From Pirellulaceae bacterium (GTDB taxonomy: Bacteria; Planctomycetota; Planctomycetia; Pirellulales; Pirellulaceae): 64,000 bases of DNA. Shown here one piece after another: positions 41,780-51,501 of this stretch; the first letter of the stretch is position 1, and each line of letters begins with the position of its first letter. The stretch covers positions 1,240,001-1,304,000 of the forward strand of contig JAHBXS010000001.1 in assembly GCA_019636375.1 (NCBI GenBank), read 5' to 3'. The notes beneath the pieces were generated by a model, which saw only the letters and a list, made by a program, of their open reading frames with translations, made no database searches and was not told where the DNA came from. The translations under genes were made by a program, and so were the position numbers.

Positions 41780-43684
41780 TTATTTCGGTTGATATGCATC
41801 AATATCAGCTAGGCTGATCAACGCCATGGCAGTGCCATAGCAACGGCCCAGTTCGTGGGAATCAACGAAGGCACCATCGATTTCTGGCAACGTCAAAATG
41901 ATCTCGCGTTGTTGGGCGGCCAAGTGATTCCATTGTTCGGCGTCGGCAAGTCTTGAGATGGCTTCACTTCGAGCTTGCATGTCGTACCAAAAAAAGAATC
42001 CACCGTAGGCCATTGTCGATGTGTGATCATCGTATTTGAGCGCCTTGGCGAGATACTCGTGAAACTTGATTCCTGTCTCAATCGCCGTGATTAATTCTGG
42101 GTCATTCACTCTTCCCCATTGATGTCGGGCGAGTTCACAAACTGGGATTCTTCCGGCGCTAGCCTTAAGGTCCCCATTGCCCCCTTCATTGCCTCTCCGC
42201 ACCGCGTATGGATAACCTCCGTTCTGGAAACGTTGTTTTTCCAAGCGTTCCAACCCACGGTTGACGATGGTAGAGTTGACTTCGCCACCAGCAGCTTGAG
42301 CGGCATGAAGAGCCGTAAGTGCGGTCGCCGTCACAAACGCGTTGGGGTATTCGTGAAACCAACTGCCGTTGTCCATTTGTAATTCTTCAAGTTGAGTTGT
42401 CGCTCGCTGCAGTTCATCGGCAAACGACTGAGCCGTCCCTTTGCCCTTTGCGGCTGCCAAAAGTCGAACCCGATAAGCCTGGGCCCAAAGAATCTCATCG
42501 CGATCATCAAAATTGAGATTTCCGTCATTGGCGACAAAAACTGCGGCCTTCTCAATCGTTTTCCGGAGCACCCGCTTTCGCTCGGACGATGGCTCCCGTA
42601 TTTCTGCTTGAATCAAGGCCAATCCTACGAGCGACGTCACGGCGACGTGCACATTCGGAAGGCTATCAGTCCCGCCAAAATCATAATCACTGTCAAAAAA
42701 GCCACCCGATTCGTCTTGCATCAGCAACAGAAACTCCGTTGAGGCTCGCCATATTTCAGGCTCTGAAAAAGAGCCCAGACGAGCACCACTCGTCAAACGA
42801 ATAGTTCCATCGCCCTTAGCGGGTGGTAGTTCCGGCAACTCACCGAAAACCTCAAACCCTCGCACGAACGGCCCGATCCCTTGTGCCTCATTCGCAGCCT
42901 TCCAACCGAGCGGATGTTCCGGAAATTTTCGGCCTGTCTCTTCCCAAATTTCTCGAGCCATTTTCTGCTGCCCCATTCGAAACGCAACCATGCCAGCTAA
43001 CAAGCCGAACTCGGCAGCATCTCGTTCACGAAGTTCAGCGAATTGATCTTCGGCAGGTCGCCAATTCACCATTTGCAGATGCTCCCACCAACCATCAATC
43101 GCAACTCGATTTCGTTCTCCGGCAACTTCGGACCACGAGCGAGACTCACCAAGGGAGCCGGAAATCTGCGAAAACAACCAGTGGGGGTGTAGCGTCGTCA
43201 GCCGATCGGCGACAAGTCGAATTGACTGGTCAGGACCGATAATCATGAATCCGGGTTCGATGAAATCATAGACCTTTAAGCCATAATGATCGGCCTCCGC
43301 TTTAGTCGGCGTCGCCCGCAAAGGAATGGAGCGTTCGTTCAAAAGATTGATGATTGCTGGCCAACTAAACGGCCCAGCCAGCATGTAGCGATCAATTTCC
43401 GGCTTGCGGTCCATGAACGTGCCAGGAACCGACGGAACATACCAAAATACAGGACGATTCTGAGCGCGGGATTTCTCAATCGCCTGTGCAAGATCGGTTT
43501 CCCAATTAACCGCCGTTCCAGCCTTTTTAGCCAATTCGTTGGGTTTGACCCTAATCTTCTGTGTACTGTTACGGATTCCGTCTTGCTTTGGAGGATTTTG
43601 AGCGATGGAAACGGAGGCGTGGCTTGAGAAAATTGCCACAACCGCAAGGAATACCATTGGAATTCGCAAGTAACTCACAAACAT
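41780..43684 (-). CDS. Exported protein with thioredoxin-like and alpha-toroid domains
   Basis: 634 residues. A signal peptide (MFVSYLRIPMVFLAVVAIFS to ASVSIAQ) is followed by a thioredoxin-like stretch (NWETDLAQAIEKSRAQNRPV) without a CxxC site. Residues about 320-620 contain helix repeats of the prenyltransferase/squalene-cyclase-type alpha-alpha toroid, for example MDNGSWFHEYPNAFVTATAL and RFQNGGYPYAVR. No DxDD or QW motif for cyclisation is seen, so terpene chemistry is unlikely and a binding or scaffold role is possible. Single gene. Confidence 0.65.
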   Translation of the reverse strand: MFVSYLRIPMVFLAVVAIFSSHASVSIAQNPPKQDGIRNSTQKIRVKPNELAKKAGTAVNWETDLAQAIEKSRAQNRPVFWYVPSVPGTFMDRKPEIDRYMLAGPFSWPAIINLLNERSIPLRATPTKAEADHYGLKVYDFIEPGFMIIGPDQSIRLVADRLTTLHPHWLFSQISGSLGESRSWSEVAGERNRVAIDGWWEHLQMVNWRPAEDQFAELRERDAAEFGLLAGMVAFRMGQQKMAREIWEETGRKFPEHPLGWKAANEAQGIGPFVRGFEVFGELPELPPAKGDGTIRLTSGARLGSFSEPEIWRASTEFLLLMQDESGGFFDSDYDFGGTDSLPNVHVAVTSLVGLALIQAEIREPSSERKRVLRKTIEKAAVFVANDGNLNFDDRDEILWAQAYRVRLLAAAKGKGTAQSFADELQRATTQLEELQMDNGSWFHEYPNAFVTATALTALHAAQAAGGEVNSTIVNRGLERLEKQRFQNGGYPYAVRRGNEGGNGDLKASAGRIPVCELARHQWGRVNDPELITAIETGIKFHEYLAKALKYDDHTSTMAYGGFFFWYDMQARSEAISRLADAEQWNHLAAQQREIILTLPEIDGAFVDSHELGRCYGTAMALISLADIDAYQPK

Positions 43685-43938
43685 CTCATTCTCCTCTAAT
43701 CAATTACCAAGTACAAAATCCTTTTGCATTGTACCCGATTTTTCTGAATTCACTTCATCACTCAAGTGGATCATTGCGGCCAATTTGTCAATTATCGAAG
43801 TGAGTTCCTTTTCACTCGCTCAACCTTCTACGCAAAATCCGATGTTTGAACTAAAATTCGAATTGGTCTGATGATCAGTGCCCCATGCCTCTGACATCAG
43901 GAACATGTCCTTATGAAGTTTTAATTTGGTTTTCGTGA

Positions 43939-45342
43939 ATGATACTTAGATTATTGGGTTTGTCGGTTTTTCTTTATTTGTTTGTAGCGACGAATGAGTT
44001 AAGTGCTCAGTTTGATTTTGGAGAGTATCGTGAAGTTGTCCAAACGATTATCGAATCTGGACGTGAAAAGAACGAGTCGTATGACAAGCTGATCGAGTTG
44101 TGCGACGATGTTGGCCACCGCATCAGCGGCTCCGACGGCTACAACCAAGCAGTCGCATGGGCTTTAAAAACAATGATCCAAGACGGTCACGAGAACGTGC
44201 GTTCTGAATCGACGGTTGTGAAGCCATGGATCCGAGGGCATGAGTCGTGTGAACTGCTGGAACCGAGATCGCTACGCTTATCGATGCTGGGGCTTGGGGG
44301 ATCGATCGCCACTCCACCCGAGGGGATCACCGGCGAGGTGTTAGTTGTGAGCAGTAAAGATGAGCTAGATCAATTACCCGATGAGGCGGTTACGGGCAAA
44401 ATTGTTTTGTTCAACTTCCCAATGCCTCCCTATTCCGAAACACGAGGATCAGGCTACGGTGCTGCTGTGGCATATCGTCTAAACGGTGCGATTTGGGCCG
44501 CCCAACGTGGGGCTGTTGCTGCTCTAGTTCGCTCAGCAACAGCTTACTCGTTGGATTCGCCCCACACAGGCACGATGCGATACCTACCCAATGTTCCCCA
44601 AATTCCTTCAGCAGCAGTGACTATTGAACACGCCGAGCTTCTGGCTCGATTCCAAGCGAGAAGAATTGCCACGCAAGTTTGCTTAAAAATGGAAGCTCAT
44701 TCAGGGAAGGAAGTTGAATCTGCCAACGTACTTGGCGAAATTGTTGGCCGGGAACTCCCCAAAGAAATTATTGTTATCGGAGGACATCTGGATTCTTGGG
44801 ACGTGGGCCAAGGGGCTCAAGACGATGGTGCTGGCTGTGTCGCGGCTATGGAGGCGTTGACGATTCTTCGACGTTTGGGCCTGCAGCCAAGAAGGACAAT
44901 TCGCGTTGTCCTGTGGACCGACGAAGAACGCGGAGGAGCAGGTGCCCACCATTATGCCGAAACTCATCGGCAAGATGTGCAAGTGGCGGGAATTGAGTCC
45001 GACTCTGGTGGCTTCACTCCCAAAGGTTTGAGCATGGAGATGCTTGATCGTGATGCCGAATCGCGTGCCCACGAGCGATTGCGGGAATTGCTGTTGTTGC
45101 TGGCTCCTCTCGGGCGGTTAGAAGCGAAAACAGGGGGATCCGCAGCGGATATCAGCAAACTTAAACCATTCGGCACGTTATGCATGGGACTAAATGTAGA
45201 TGGGCGATTGTACTTCAATACCCATCATACCGAAGCGGACACCGTGGATAAGGTAAATCGCGATGAGCTCAATGACTGTGCGACGATGATGGCCGCAGTG
45301 GCTTATCTGCTAGCCGAATTGCCCGGTCGTCTACAAGACTAA
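43939..45342 (+). CDS. Exported M28 family metallopeptidase
   Basis: 467 residues with a signal peptide (LLGLSVFLYLFVATNELSA). A PA-type insert is around residues 100-230, and the M28 catalytic core has GGHLDSWDVGQGAQDDGAG, WTDEERGGAGAHHYA, IESDSGGF and a C-terminal HHTEADT. His, Asp, Glu, Asp and His would bind two zinc ions, as in carboxypeptidase Q-like (PGCP) enzymes. It removes N- or C-terminal amino acids from peptides outside the cytoplasm. mqnD follows with a 24-bp gap, which may be chance. Confidence 0.88.
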   Translation: MILRLLGLSVFLYLFVATNELSAQFDFGEYREVVQTIIESGREKNESYDKLIELCDDVGHRISGSDGYNQAVAWALKTMIQDGHENVRSESTVVKPWIRGHESCELLEPRSLRLSMLGLGGSIATPPEGITGEVLVVSSKDELDQLPDEAVTGKIVLFNFPMPPYSETRGSGYGAAVAYRLNGAIWAAQRGAVAALVRSATAYSLDSPHTGTMRYLPNVPQIPSAAVTIEHAELLARFQARRIATQVCLKMEAHSGKEVESANVLGEIVGRELPKEIIVIGGHLDSWDVGQGAQDDGAGCVAAMEALTILRRLGLQPRRTIRVVLWTDEERGGAGAHHYAETHRQDVQVAGIESDSGGFTPKGLSMEMLDRDAESRAHERLRELLLLLAPLGRLEAKTGGSAADISKLKPFGTLCMGLNVDGRLYFNTHHTEADTVDKVNRDELNDCATMMAAVAYLLAELPGRLQD

Positions 45343-45366
45343 ACCCTACCCTATCTTTTGATCGCT

Positions 45367-46179
45367 ATGACAACGCTTCGCATTGGTATCTCTACCTGCC
45401 CAAATGATACATTCGCATTTCACGCATTGATGAACAAGCAGGTCACCGTTCCATGCGTGGAATTCGAATTTGCCCTGCTCGATATCGAACAACTAAATCG
45501 AGCTGTGCTAGGACGTCAATTTGATGTCGCAAAAGCTAGTTTTCATTTGGCGATGCTCGTCGAGGAGTCTTATGAAATTTTGAAGGCAGGAGCTGCATTG
45601 GGTTTTGGCGTAGGGCCCCTTCTTCTCGCTTCACGACCTCAAACCGAACCTGTCCCTGGAGGTCGACGACCCGAATTGACGCTCTGTCCAGGCAAGTTGA
45701 CGACAGCGGCATTGCTGTTTGAGTTGTTCTACCCACAATCAACTGCCGTCGAACATGTTGTGTTTTCTGAAATCATGCCCCGCTTGCGGCGCCACCAAGC
45801 TGACTTTGGGGTCTGCATTCACGAAGGTCGATTTACGTGGGAGGCTCAGGGATTGTCCTTGGTCTCAGATTTGGGGGAACGCTGGGAGGCAGAAACCAAT
45901 TTACCATTGCCCCTGGGAGGGATTTTGGCTCGCAAAGATCTGGGGCCAAACTTGATCTCGCAACTCGAGTTGGCCATTCGCGAGTCGATTGAATGGGCAC
46001 AACAGCGCCCGCGAGAGGCCTTGGTTACGATGCGTAAGTACGCTCAGGAGTTTGAAGACGATGTCTTGATGAAACATGTCGAACTCTATGTCAATGCCTG
46101 GACGCTCGAACTGGGAGATCAAGGAATCGCAGCATTAAGTGAGATGCGACGTCGTTTTGAAACGGTTCGAAAATCGTAA
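45367..46179 (+). CDS. mqnD: 1,4-dihydroxy-6-naphthoate synthase (MqnD), futalosine pathway
   Basis: 270 residues from the ATG at 45367. The sequence has the MqnA/MqnD periplasmic-binding-protein-like fold, with STCPNDTFAFHAL, DIEQLNRAVLGRQFDVAKAS and LPLPLGGILARKDLG, which are MqnD marks. It converts cyclic de-hypoxanthine futalosine to 1,4-dihydroxy-6-naphthoate in menaquinone synthesis. No other mqn genes are seen in the window, so the pathway genes are scattered. Confidence 0.88.
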   Translation: MTTLRIGISTCPNDTFAFHALMNKQVTVPCVEFEFALLDIEQLNRAVLGRQFDVAKASFHLAMLVEESYEILKAGAALGFGVGPLLLASRPQTEPVPGGRRPELTLCPGKLTTAALLFELFYPQSTAVEHVVFSEIMPRLRRHQADFGVCIHEGRFTWEAQGLSLVSDLGERWEAETNLPLPLGGILARKDLGPNLISQLELAIRESIEWAQQRPREALVTMRKYAQEFEDDVLMKHVELYVNAWTLELGDQGIAALSEMRRRFETVRKS

Positions 46180-46188
46180 AACGATTGC

Positions 46189-46929
46189 CTATGGTAGGTC
46201 AGATCTTTTTTTGCCGTAAAACACCATGTGCTGCCAAGGAAGTTTGTCAAATGACTTGACGAATTCAAAATTGTTAGCCGTCATTTCTTTTTCTATCTGA
46301 TTGAGGCTCATTTTGTGCTCAGGTTTAATTGGCACTTTGTCGTCTTCTGCACGAAATTCAACCAGCACGATCAGCCCGTCGGGTTTCAAAGCCCGATGAA
46401 TTGTTTCCAGCATTTGTTCCGGATATGAGAACTCGTGATACACGTCGACCATCAAAAACAAGTCGACGCAGTTTTCTGGAAGACGCGGATCATCGACGGA
46501 GCCTAAAATGGGTGTAATGTTATTCACACCTTCCGACTCCATTCGTTCCCGCAACAAAACCAGCATTTCTGGTTGAATATCGACGGCCAGTACGTGCCCC
46601 TTGTCCCCCAACAATTTAGCAGTGGAAATCGCATAAAAACCATTACCACAGCCCATATCGCATACGGTCATGTTAGGTTTTAGCCCTAAATTCGAGAGAA
46701 CCATCGAGCAACGTTCTTCTCTCTCGCGGGTCGCACGAATAAGCCAGTCCGCCCCCAAATAACTCATCGGGGGCGCAATCTCTCGACCCATGTAGTAACG
46801 CAAGGGTTCCGGACGTTGGTTTTTAGCGGGAGTCGTTTTCCTCTGCCCGAATCCGGGCGTTGGATTAACAACAAATGGAATAGCCAACAAAATCGCGACG
46901 AGCAATCGCGTCGAACACAATGAATCCAT
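46189..46929 (-). CDS. SAM-dependent methyltransferase with signal peptide
   Basis: 246 residues. The N-terminus (STRLLVAILLAIPFVVNPTP GFGQ) looks like a signal peptide, yet the rest is a class I methyltransferase with VCDMGCGNGFYAIST (motif I), an Asp at the end of beta-2 (VLAVDIQPEML) and DLFLMVDVYHEF. SAM is a cytoplasmic molecule, so export is odd; the hydrophobic start might be a membrane anchor. Substrate unknown. It converges with mqnD, 9 bp away. Confidence 0.75.
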   Translation of the reverse strand: MDSLCSTRLLVAILLAIPFVVNPTPGFGQRKTTPAKNQRPEPLRYYMGREIAPPMSYLGADWLIRATREREERCSMVLSNLGLKPNMTVCDMGCGNGFYAISTAKLLGDKGHVLAVDIQPEMLVLLRERMESEGVNNITPILGSVDDPRLPENCVDLFLMVDVYHEFSYPEQMLETIHRALKPDGLIVLVEFRAEDDKVPIKPEHKMSLNQIEKEMTANNFEFVKSFDKLPWQHMVFYGKKRSDLP

Positions 46930-46943
46930 TAAACCTTACTCTC

Positions 46944-48641
46944 CTAGCGATAAGAACTACTGACGCGCCACCGAGCGTGGAAAAACCAAATCATAACCAG
47001 AAAAACTCCGATGTTGAGAGCCAAGGTACACAGCAAGTAGCCACCAAAGTGCCTTAAATCATTGAACTGGTATCCCAAAATCGCATCGGTGGCACCAATG
47101 CTGGCACGCTGCCATCGATTGAGACGACCGGTAAAATCGTCCACAAATAACGGTAAATTATGAGCCGCTGAAAATGGGCTGATCACAGTTGTTTCCGCAA
47201 TAACGCGAGAAGCAACCGTATCTGGAAAATACATTCGAGCAAAATAATCTGAAGCAACCGGAGCCAAAAACAACAACACAATGAGTGCGTACGCCGCCAC
47301 CAAACTAGTGCTGGTTTTATGAAACAGCGTCGAGCACATCAACGCCAGATTTGAGGTTGTCAAACATGTGAGTCCCACAATTAGCAAATAGCCAGCGATC
47401 GTCGGCAGAGTCGCCCAGTAACTTGTCACCATCAAAACCGCGAGCATGACAGGCCACAACAAAAACGACGTTAACACACTGGAAACCCGCAATCCCGAAA
47501 GGAGTTTTCCCCACAAGATTTTCCACGGAGACAACATGGTGGTCAGCAGAAGATCGAGCGTCTGGCGTTCCCGCTCACTGGTAACCGTTCCCGCAGAAAA
47601 AACTGGACCAATCAAAACGTTGAACAGCACAACATAGCAAATGTACCAAGGCGCCAATGACTGATAAACGTACAGAAAAACGGCCATCAACACGATCGCG
47701 AGGAGCATACTGATTTGGATCGCCATTCGCAGCATCAAAGTCCCTTGGCCGAAAATCTCGCTCCGCATTTCCTTGTCATAAACAGGGTTCGTGTTGTCTT
47801 CCATTAACGATTTGCGAATCGGCGGTACAAACAAGCGATCTGGGAATTGGTCCCGGCTGATCACCAAACCCACTGAAGACGCGGATTCTTGCTCAAGATC
47901 AAGCACTTGCCCACTTTGCCCACCTAAATCGGGTGGATGTAAAAGCCTTGACGCAACAGTGTAAAACAGCGGGACTGTAACCGCGATGCATAATCCCGGA
48001 CCAAGTGTCAACATAAAGTTGACCCGCTCTTGCCCATAAGGGCTCATCAAGTACCAGAACGTTACGATGACCAAAACCAGCGGCAAGATCAGAAAATATG
48101 AGACGACCAACGCCGCAGAAGTGCGTTTGAAATAGGAACCCGCAGCGACGCTAATCATCCCGAACACGATCACGCTACAAATCAGACCGATGTAGGCCGC
48201 CAAAACTTCGTAGAATGAAACTCCGCCCAATGGCAAACAAAGCATCACCACCGGCAATGATGAGAACACGAGAATCCCCAAATGAGTCAACGCTGCCGCA
48301 AACTTCCCCCACACAATTGATTCTGGTCGCAATGGACTAGCCAACAGCATTTCATACGTCTGCCGTTCCTTCTCGCCACTAATTGACCCAGCCGCAAAAC
48401 TGGGAGTCATCATCGAGACCAAGACGTAGTTTCCCAAAAAAAACAAATCGACGAGTTGCCTCGTTGATTCGGGATTCTGTGTCAAATCGAGCCAGGTCTC
48501 TTTGGGCCACGCCAGGTAGACGACCGTTGAAAGGAGAACTTGATAGATCAACAGCAGGTAGAAAGAGCGTGGCGTCCGCAAATTAACCAGAAGCTCGCGC
48601 TGCAGCACTGGATTTTCTCGGAGCCAAATTCTACCCAACAT
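46944..48641 (-). CDS. ABC-2 type transporter permease, double length
   Basis: 565 residues in two similar halves, each with about six membrane helices and the ABC-2 signature before the helices: AAGSISGEKERQTYEMLLAS in the first half and SAGTVTSERERQTLDLLLTT in the second. So it is a fused pair of permease units. An ATPase partner is not encoded nearby and must lie elsewhere. It resembles gliding-type or multidrug ABC-2 permeases. The 48642-48890 gap shows nothing else. Confidence 0.82.
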   Translation of the reverse strand: MLGRIWLRENPVLQRELLVNLRTPRSFYLLLIYQVLLSTVVYLAWPKETWLDLTQNPESTRQLVDLFFLGNYVLVSMMTPSFAAGSISGEKERQTYEMLLASPLRPESIVWGKFAAALTHLGILVFSSLPVVMLCLPLGGVSFYEVLAAYIGLICSVIVFGMISVAAGSYFKRTSAALVVSYFLILPLVLVIVTFWYLMSPYGQERVNFMLTLGPGLCIAVTVPLFYTVASRLLHPPDLGGQSGQVLDLEQESASSVGLVISRDQFPDRLFVPPIRKSLMEDNTNPVYDKEMRSEIFGQGTLMLRMAIQISMLLAIVLMAVFLYVYQSLAPWYICYVVLFNVLIGPVFSAGTVTSERERQTLDLLLTTMLSPWKILWGKLLSGLRVSSVLTSFLLWPVMLAVLMVTSYWATLPTIAGYLLIVGLTCLTTSNLALMCSTLFHKTSTSLVAAYALIVLLFLAPVASDYFARMYFPDTVASRVIAETTVISPFSAAHNLPLFVDDFTGRLNRWQRASIGATDAILGYQFNDLRHFGGYLLCTLALNIGVFLVMIWFFHARWRVSSSYR

Positions 48642-48890
48642 GATAGTTTTTCTTTTCGGTAAATGGACTTGAGTTTATCGCATTGAACCGAAACGATCTC
48701 GTTGGTTCAAGCTGGAAAGCAGCATTCAAAAATCAAAAAATGCCCGGACGAAGAATTCATATTCCCAAATGTCCTTTCGGCGATTGCAAAGCACCCTTAG
48801 TCTATGCGAAACAAAATCGTTTTGCGAGTCATTGAGGAAGTCCCCCGGAAAAGACGTCCCGCAAATTCAGATGGTTTCCAACAAAAGACG

Positions 48891-48923
48891 AAAAAACCGC
48901 GCGGCGTTTTTCACGCCGCGCGG
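48891..48923 (-). terminator. Rho-independent terminator of rpsA
   Basis: Perfect 10-bp stem CCGCGCGGCG / CGCCGCGCGG with a 7-base loop, followed on the minus strand by six T, about 70 bases after the rpsA stop. An A/T tract on the other side could let it work both ways. Confidence 0.88.
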
Positions 48924-48993
48924 TATCGTTTTTTTTAAAATCTATCGGTTCCCTATCGACCAAGCACTTGACCGAAAAGGCCCTAAGTTAAAC

Positions 48994-50778
48994 TTAGCCT
49001 TCTGAACCGCCGGTGCTGATCAATGGACCTGCAGAACCGCGCCCACCTTTGAGTTCCGCTTGGGCCTTTTCGGCTTCGGCATTCACCTTTGCTTCAGCTG
49101 CCTCTTGTTCCTGTGTCCAATCGACACGGCGTCGCGACAAACCGATCTTGCGGTCTTCGGTATCGACACGCAGGATTTTTACTTCCACTGCTTCGCCGAC
49201 TTTAACAACCGCTTCTGGATTATCGACCTTTTGGTCGGACAATTCAGAGATGTGCAACAACCCTTCGAGACCGTCCTCGAGTCCCACGAACACGCCAAAG
49301 GTCGTGATTTTGGTAACTTTGCCATGAACCACTTGACCTGGTTGGTACCGACTTGGAATGTCTGTGGCCCACGGGTCATTATTCATTTGCTTCATACCCA
49401 GAGCGATTCGCCGACGATCGGTATCAACTGCCAGGATTTTGCATTCGACCTCGTCACCTTTGTCAACCATTTCGCTTGGGTGGCTGATCTTGCGAGTCCA
49501 CGACATATCAGAGACGTGCAACAGGCCATCGATTCCGTCCTCAAGCTCGATGAACGCACCGTAGTTGGTAAGGTTGCGAACCTTGCCACGGACCACTTTG
49601 TCGATTGGATAGCGTTCCTCAATTTGATCCCAAGGATTCTTTTGAGTCTGTTTGATACCCAGCGACATTTGCTCGCCGGCACGATCCACGCTTAACACGC
49701 AGACATCGATTTCTTGACCAATCTTCACGAGATCTTGGGGATGATTGACCCGTTTGACCCAAGACATTTCGCTGATGTGGACCAGACCTTCGATGCCCGG
49801 TTCGAGTTTGACGAAGGCCCCATAGTTCATCACATTGACAACTTCGCCGCGATGAATACTGTCCTTGGGGTACTTTTCCTCGACGTGATCCCACGGGTTC
49901 GGTAGAAGTTGCTTCATACCCAACGCGATTTTGATCTTTTCGCGGTCGACATTGAGAACCTTGACTTCGACTGCTTGGTCCATGCTGACCATTTCCGATG
50001 GATGCGAAATGCGCGTGTGAGCCATATCGGTAATATGCAGCAAACCGTCGATCCCGCCCAAGTCGACGAAGGCACCGAAATCAGCGATGTTCTTGACGAT
50101 CCCTTTTCGAACTTGGCCAATCTCTAAGGTTTCCAGCAAAGTCTGTTGAGCCTTTTGACGTTCCTTCTCAATCAATGAACGGCGACTGACCACGATGTTG
50201 CGACGCTGTTCGTCAATCTTGAGAATTTCGCATTCAAGCTCTTGACCGATGTATTCGCCGATATCGCCGGGGCGTCGAATGTCAACTTGACTGGCCGGCA
50301 AGAAAACTTGCACACCGATATCAACCAACAAACCGCCTTTGATCTTCCGAGTGCAAACACCTTTAACGATGTCTCCCTCTTTGACTTTGGAGATCACGTC
50401 GATCCAGTGAATGATCTGGTCGGCCTTCTTCTTGCTGACAGTGATGAGGCCGTGGCCTTCTTCAACGTTACCGGTTTCATCTTCCAGGTCCTCGATCAGG
50501 ACCCTAATTTCTTGACCCACGACAGGGGGAGGTTCATGCTCATCCCATTCATTTCGTGGAAGGGTCGCCTCACTCTTGAAGCCGATGTCAACGACAACTG
50601 CTTCGTTGTCCACGCGGACGATTTTGCCTTGGACGATTTCATTGATTTGAAAGTTGGTTTCGCTCTCGCTATCGGTTGCGTACAGATCGACCAAATCTTC
50701 TTCAGTTTGAAACAGACGATCAAGCTCGTCGGCAATACTTTGGTCTTCAAGAGAGCGGATCAGAATTCGATTTACCAT
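48994..50778 (-). CDS. rpsA: 30S ribosomal protein S1
   Basis: 594 residues, with an acidic N-terminus and six S1 (OB-fold) domains, as in E. coli-type S1. The repeats include FGAFVDLGGIDGLLHITDM, YGAFVKLEPGIEGLVHISEM, YGAFIELEDGIDGLLHVSDM and FGVFVGLEDGLEGLLHISEL. It binds mRNA at the ribosome and aids initiation. The C-terminal tail is Ala/Glu-rich then Gly/Ser-rich. Single-gene unit with its own terminator. The upstream gap contains a possible minus-strand -10 (TATAAC) about 40 bases from the ATG. Confidence 0.96.
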   Translation of the reverse strand: MVNRILIRSLEDQSIADELDRLFQTEEDLVDLYATDSESETNFQINEIVQGKIVRVDNEAVVVDIGFKSEATLPRNEWDEHEPPPVVGQEIRVLIEDLEDETGNVEEGHGLITVSKKKADQIIHWIDVISKVKEGDIVKGVCTRKIKGGLLVDIGVQVFLPASQVDIRRPGDIGEYIGQELECEILKIDEQRRNIVVSRRSLIEKERQKAQQTLLETLEIGQVRKGIVKNIADFGAFVDLGGIDGLLHITDMAHTRISHPSEMVSMDQAVEVKVLNVDREKIKIALGMKQLLPNPWDHVEEKYPKDSIHRGEVVNVMNYGAFVKLEPGIEGLVHISEMSWVKRVNHPQDLVKIGQEIDVCVLSVDRAGEQMSLGIKQTQKNPWDQIEERYPIDKVVRGKVRNLTNYGAFIELEDGIDGLLHVSDMSWTRKISHPSEMVDKGDEVECKILAVDTDRRRIALGMKQMNNDPWATDIPSRYQPGQVVHGKVTKITTFGVFVGLEDGLEGLLHISELSDQKVDNPEAVVKVGEAVEVKILRVDTEDRKIGLSRRRVDWTQEQEAAEAKVNAEAEKAQAELKGGRGSAGPLISTGGSEG

Positions 50779-51181
50779 TTAGTTCTCGATGGCTCAAACG
50801 ATTAGGGGAAAGAACCCGTTATAAGCGTTTGCACCAGTGGGTTGCACCACTCTTTTTTGGAAGAAGTAGTGACAGGGGTGAAATTTGAAAAAACGAACCA
50901 AAAGTCTAACAAATGCCCTGTTTTTCCGCAATGGATAGGGCCTCCATGCCTTATTGTCGCTAAATCTTCGACGCCAAATTCGGGTATTTTATCGCAACTT
51001 AAATCGATTCGCTTTCCCACAACCAATTTGCGGCGAGTGCATTTTCGACCGGAGACACTTCTACCAGCTTCGACCGAATACCTGGAATTCTCGGCATCCA
51101 ATCGGGAAAGAAACAAAAAATGTGGGTTTTAGGCATCCAAACATCTCCTGGACAATGATGCTGAATCGTGAAGCCAAAATC

Positions 51182-51209
51182 TTGATTCCCAAAACTTGAC
51201 GCTTATAAT
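51182..51209 (+). promoter_or_regulatory. Strong sigma70-type promoter of the structured RNA
   Basis: TTGATT at 51182-51187, a 16-base spacer and a consensus TATAAT at 51204-51209. Predicted transcription starts near 51216. No other gene lies close downstream on this strand before the terminator at 51501. Confidence 0.65.
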
Positions 51210-51215
51210 GAGGAG

Positions 51216-51501
51216 GTTCGCATCCGCAGTGCGAGTTTCGATTTCAGGTCAGTTGCGTGACTTTCTCTTTATTTTAACGGCGTTTAGTCGCCAACTGGCA
51301 GGTCATTCAAAGAAAGGAGGTAGATCTGTGATTTCTGACTGTATTAGCCGAGGTGGCGTGGCCTAGCGGCTGCCGGCGGGTTGCCAGCGGGCAAGCCACC
51401 GACACTTCGGTTTCTTTGAAGAGTCATTGACGCTTCACTGTAAACCGTAAATCTTGAACCGCCGGGAGGTCGAAAACTGATCGCCCGGCGGTTCTTTTTT
51501 T
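51216..51501 (+). ncRNA. Unassigned structured RNA with terminator, strong SD and a 12-codon ORF
   Basis: The transcript runs about 285 bases to a terminator with arms GAACCGCCGGG and CCCGGCGGTTC plus seven T. Inside are paired elements: CAGTTG/CAACTG enclosing GGCGTTTAGTCGCC, TTCAAAGAAA/TTTCTTTGAA, and GGTGGC/GCCACC with an inner TTGCC/GGCAA hairpin. AAAGGAGGT (51314-51322) is nine bases complementary to the 16S 3' end and precedes a GTG at 51329 that starts a short frame (V/M-I-S-D-C-I-S-R-G-G-V-A) ending in TAG. It is not SRP RNA, tmRNA, 6S or RNase P by motif. The gaps 50779-51181 and 51502-51831 show nothing else. Confidence 0.5.

Noticed and set aside
48769..49005. Plus-strand 78-codon ORF after the ABC permease
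   Set aside because: It spans the rpsA terminator and the end of rpsA on the other strand and shows no family features.
49060..49695. Long plus-strand ORFs opposite rpsA and opposite the TIR gene (20243-21130, minus)
   Set aside because: Both are shadows of strongly supported coding sequences on the other strand.
51345..51410. tRNA-like 5' sequence GCCGAGGTGGCG within the structured RNA
   Set aside because: It resembles the start of tRNA-Leu, but there is no T-arm TTCGA motif and no acceptor stem match.
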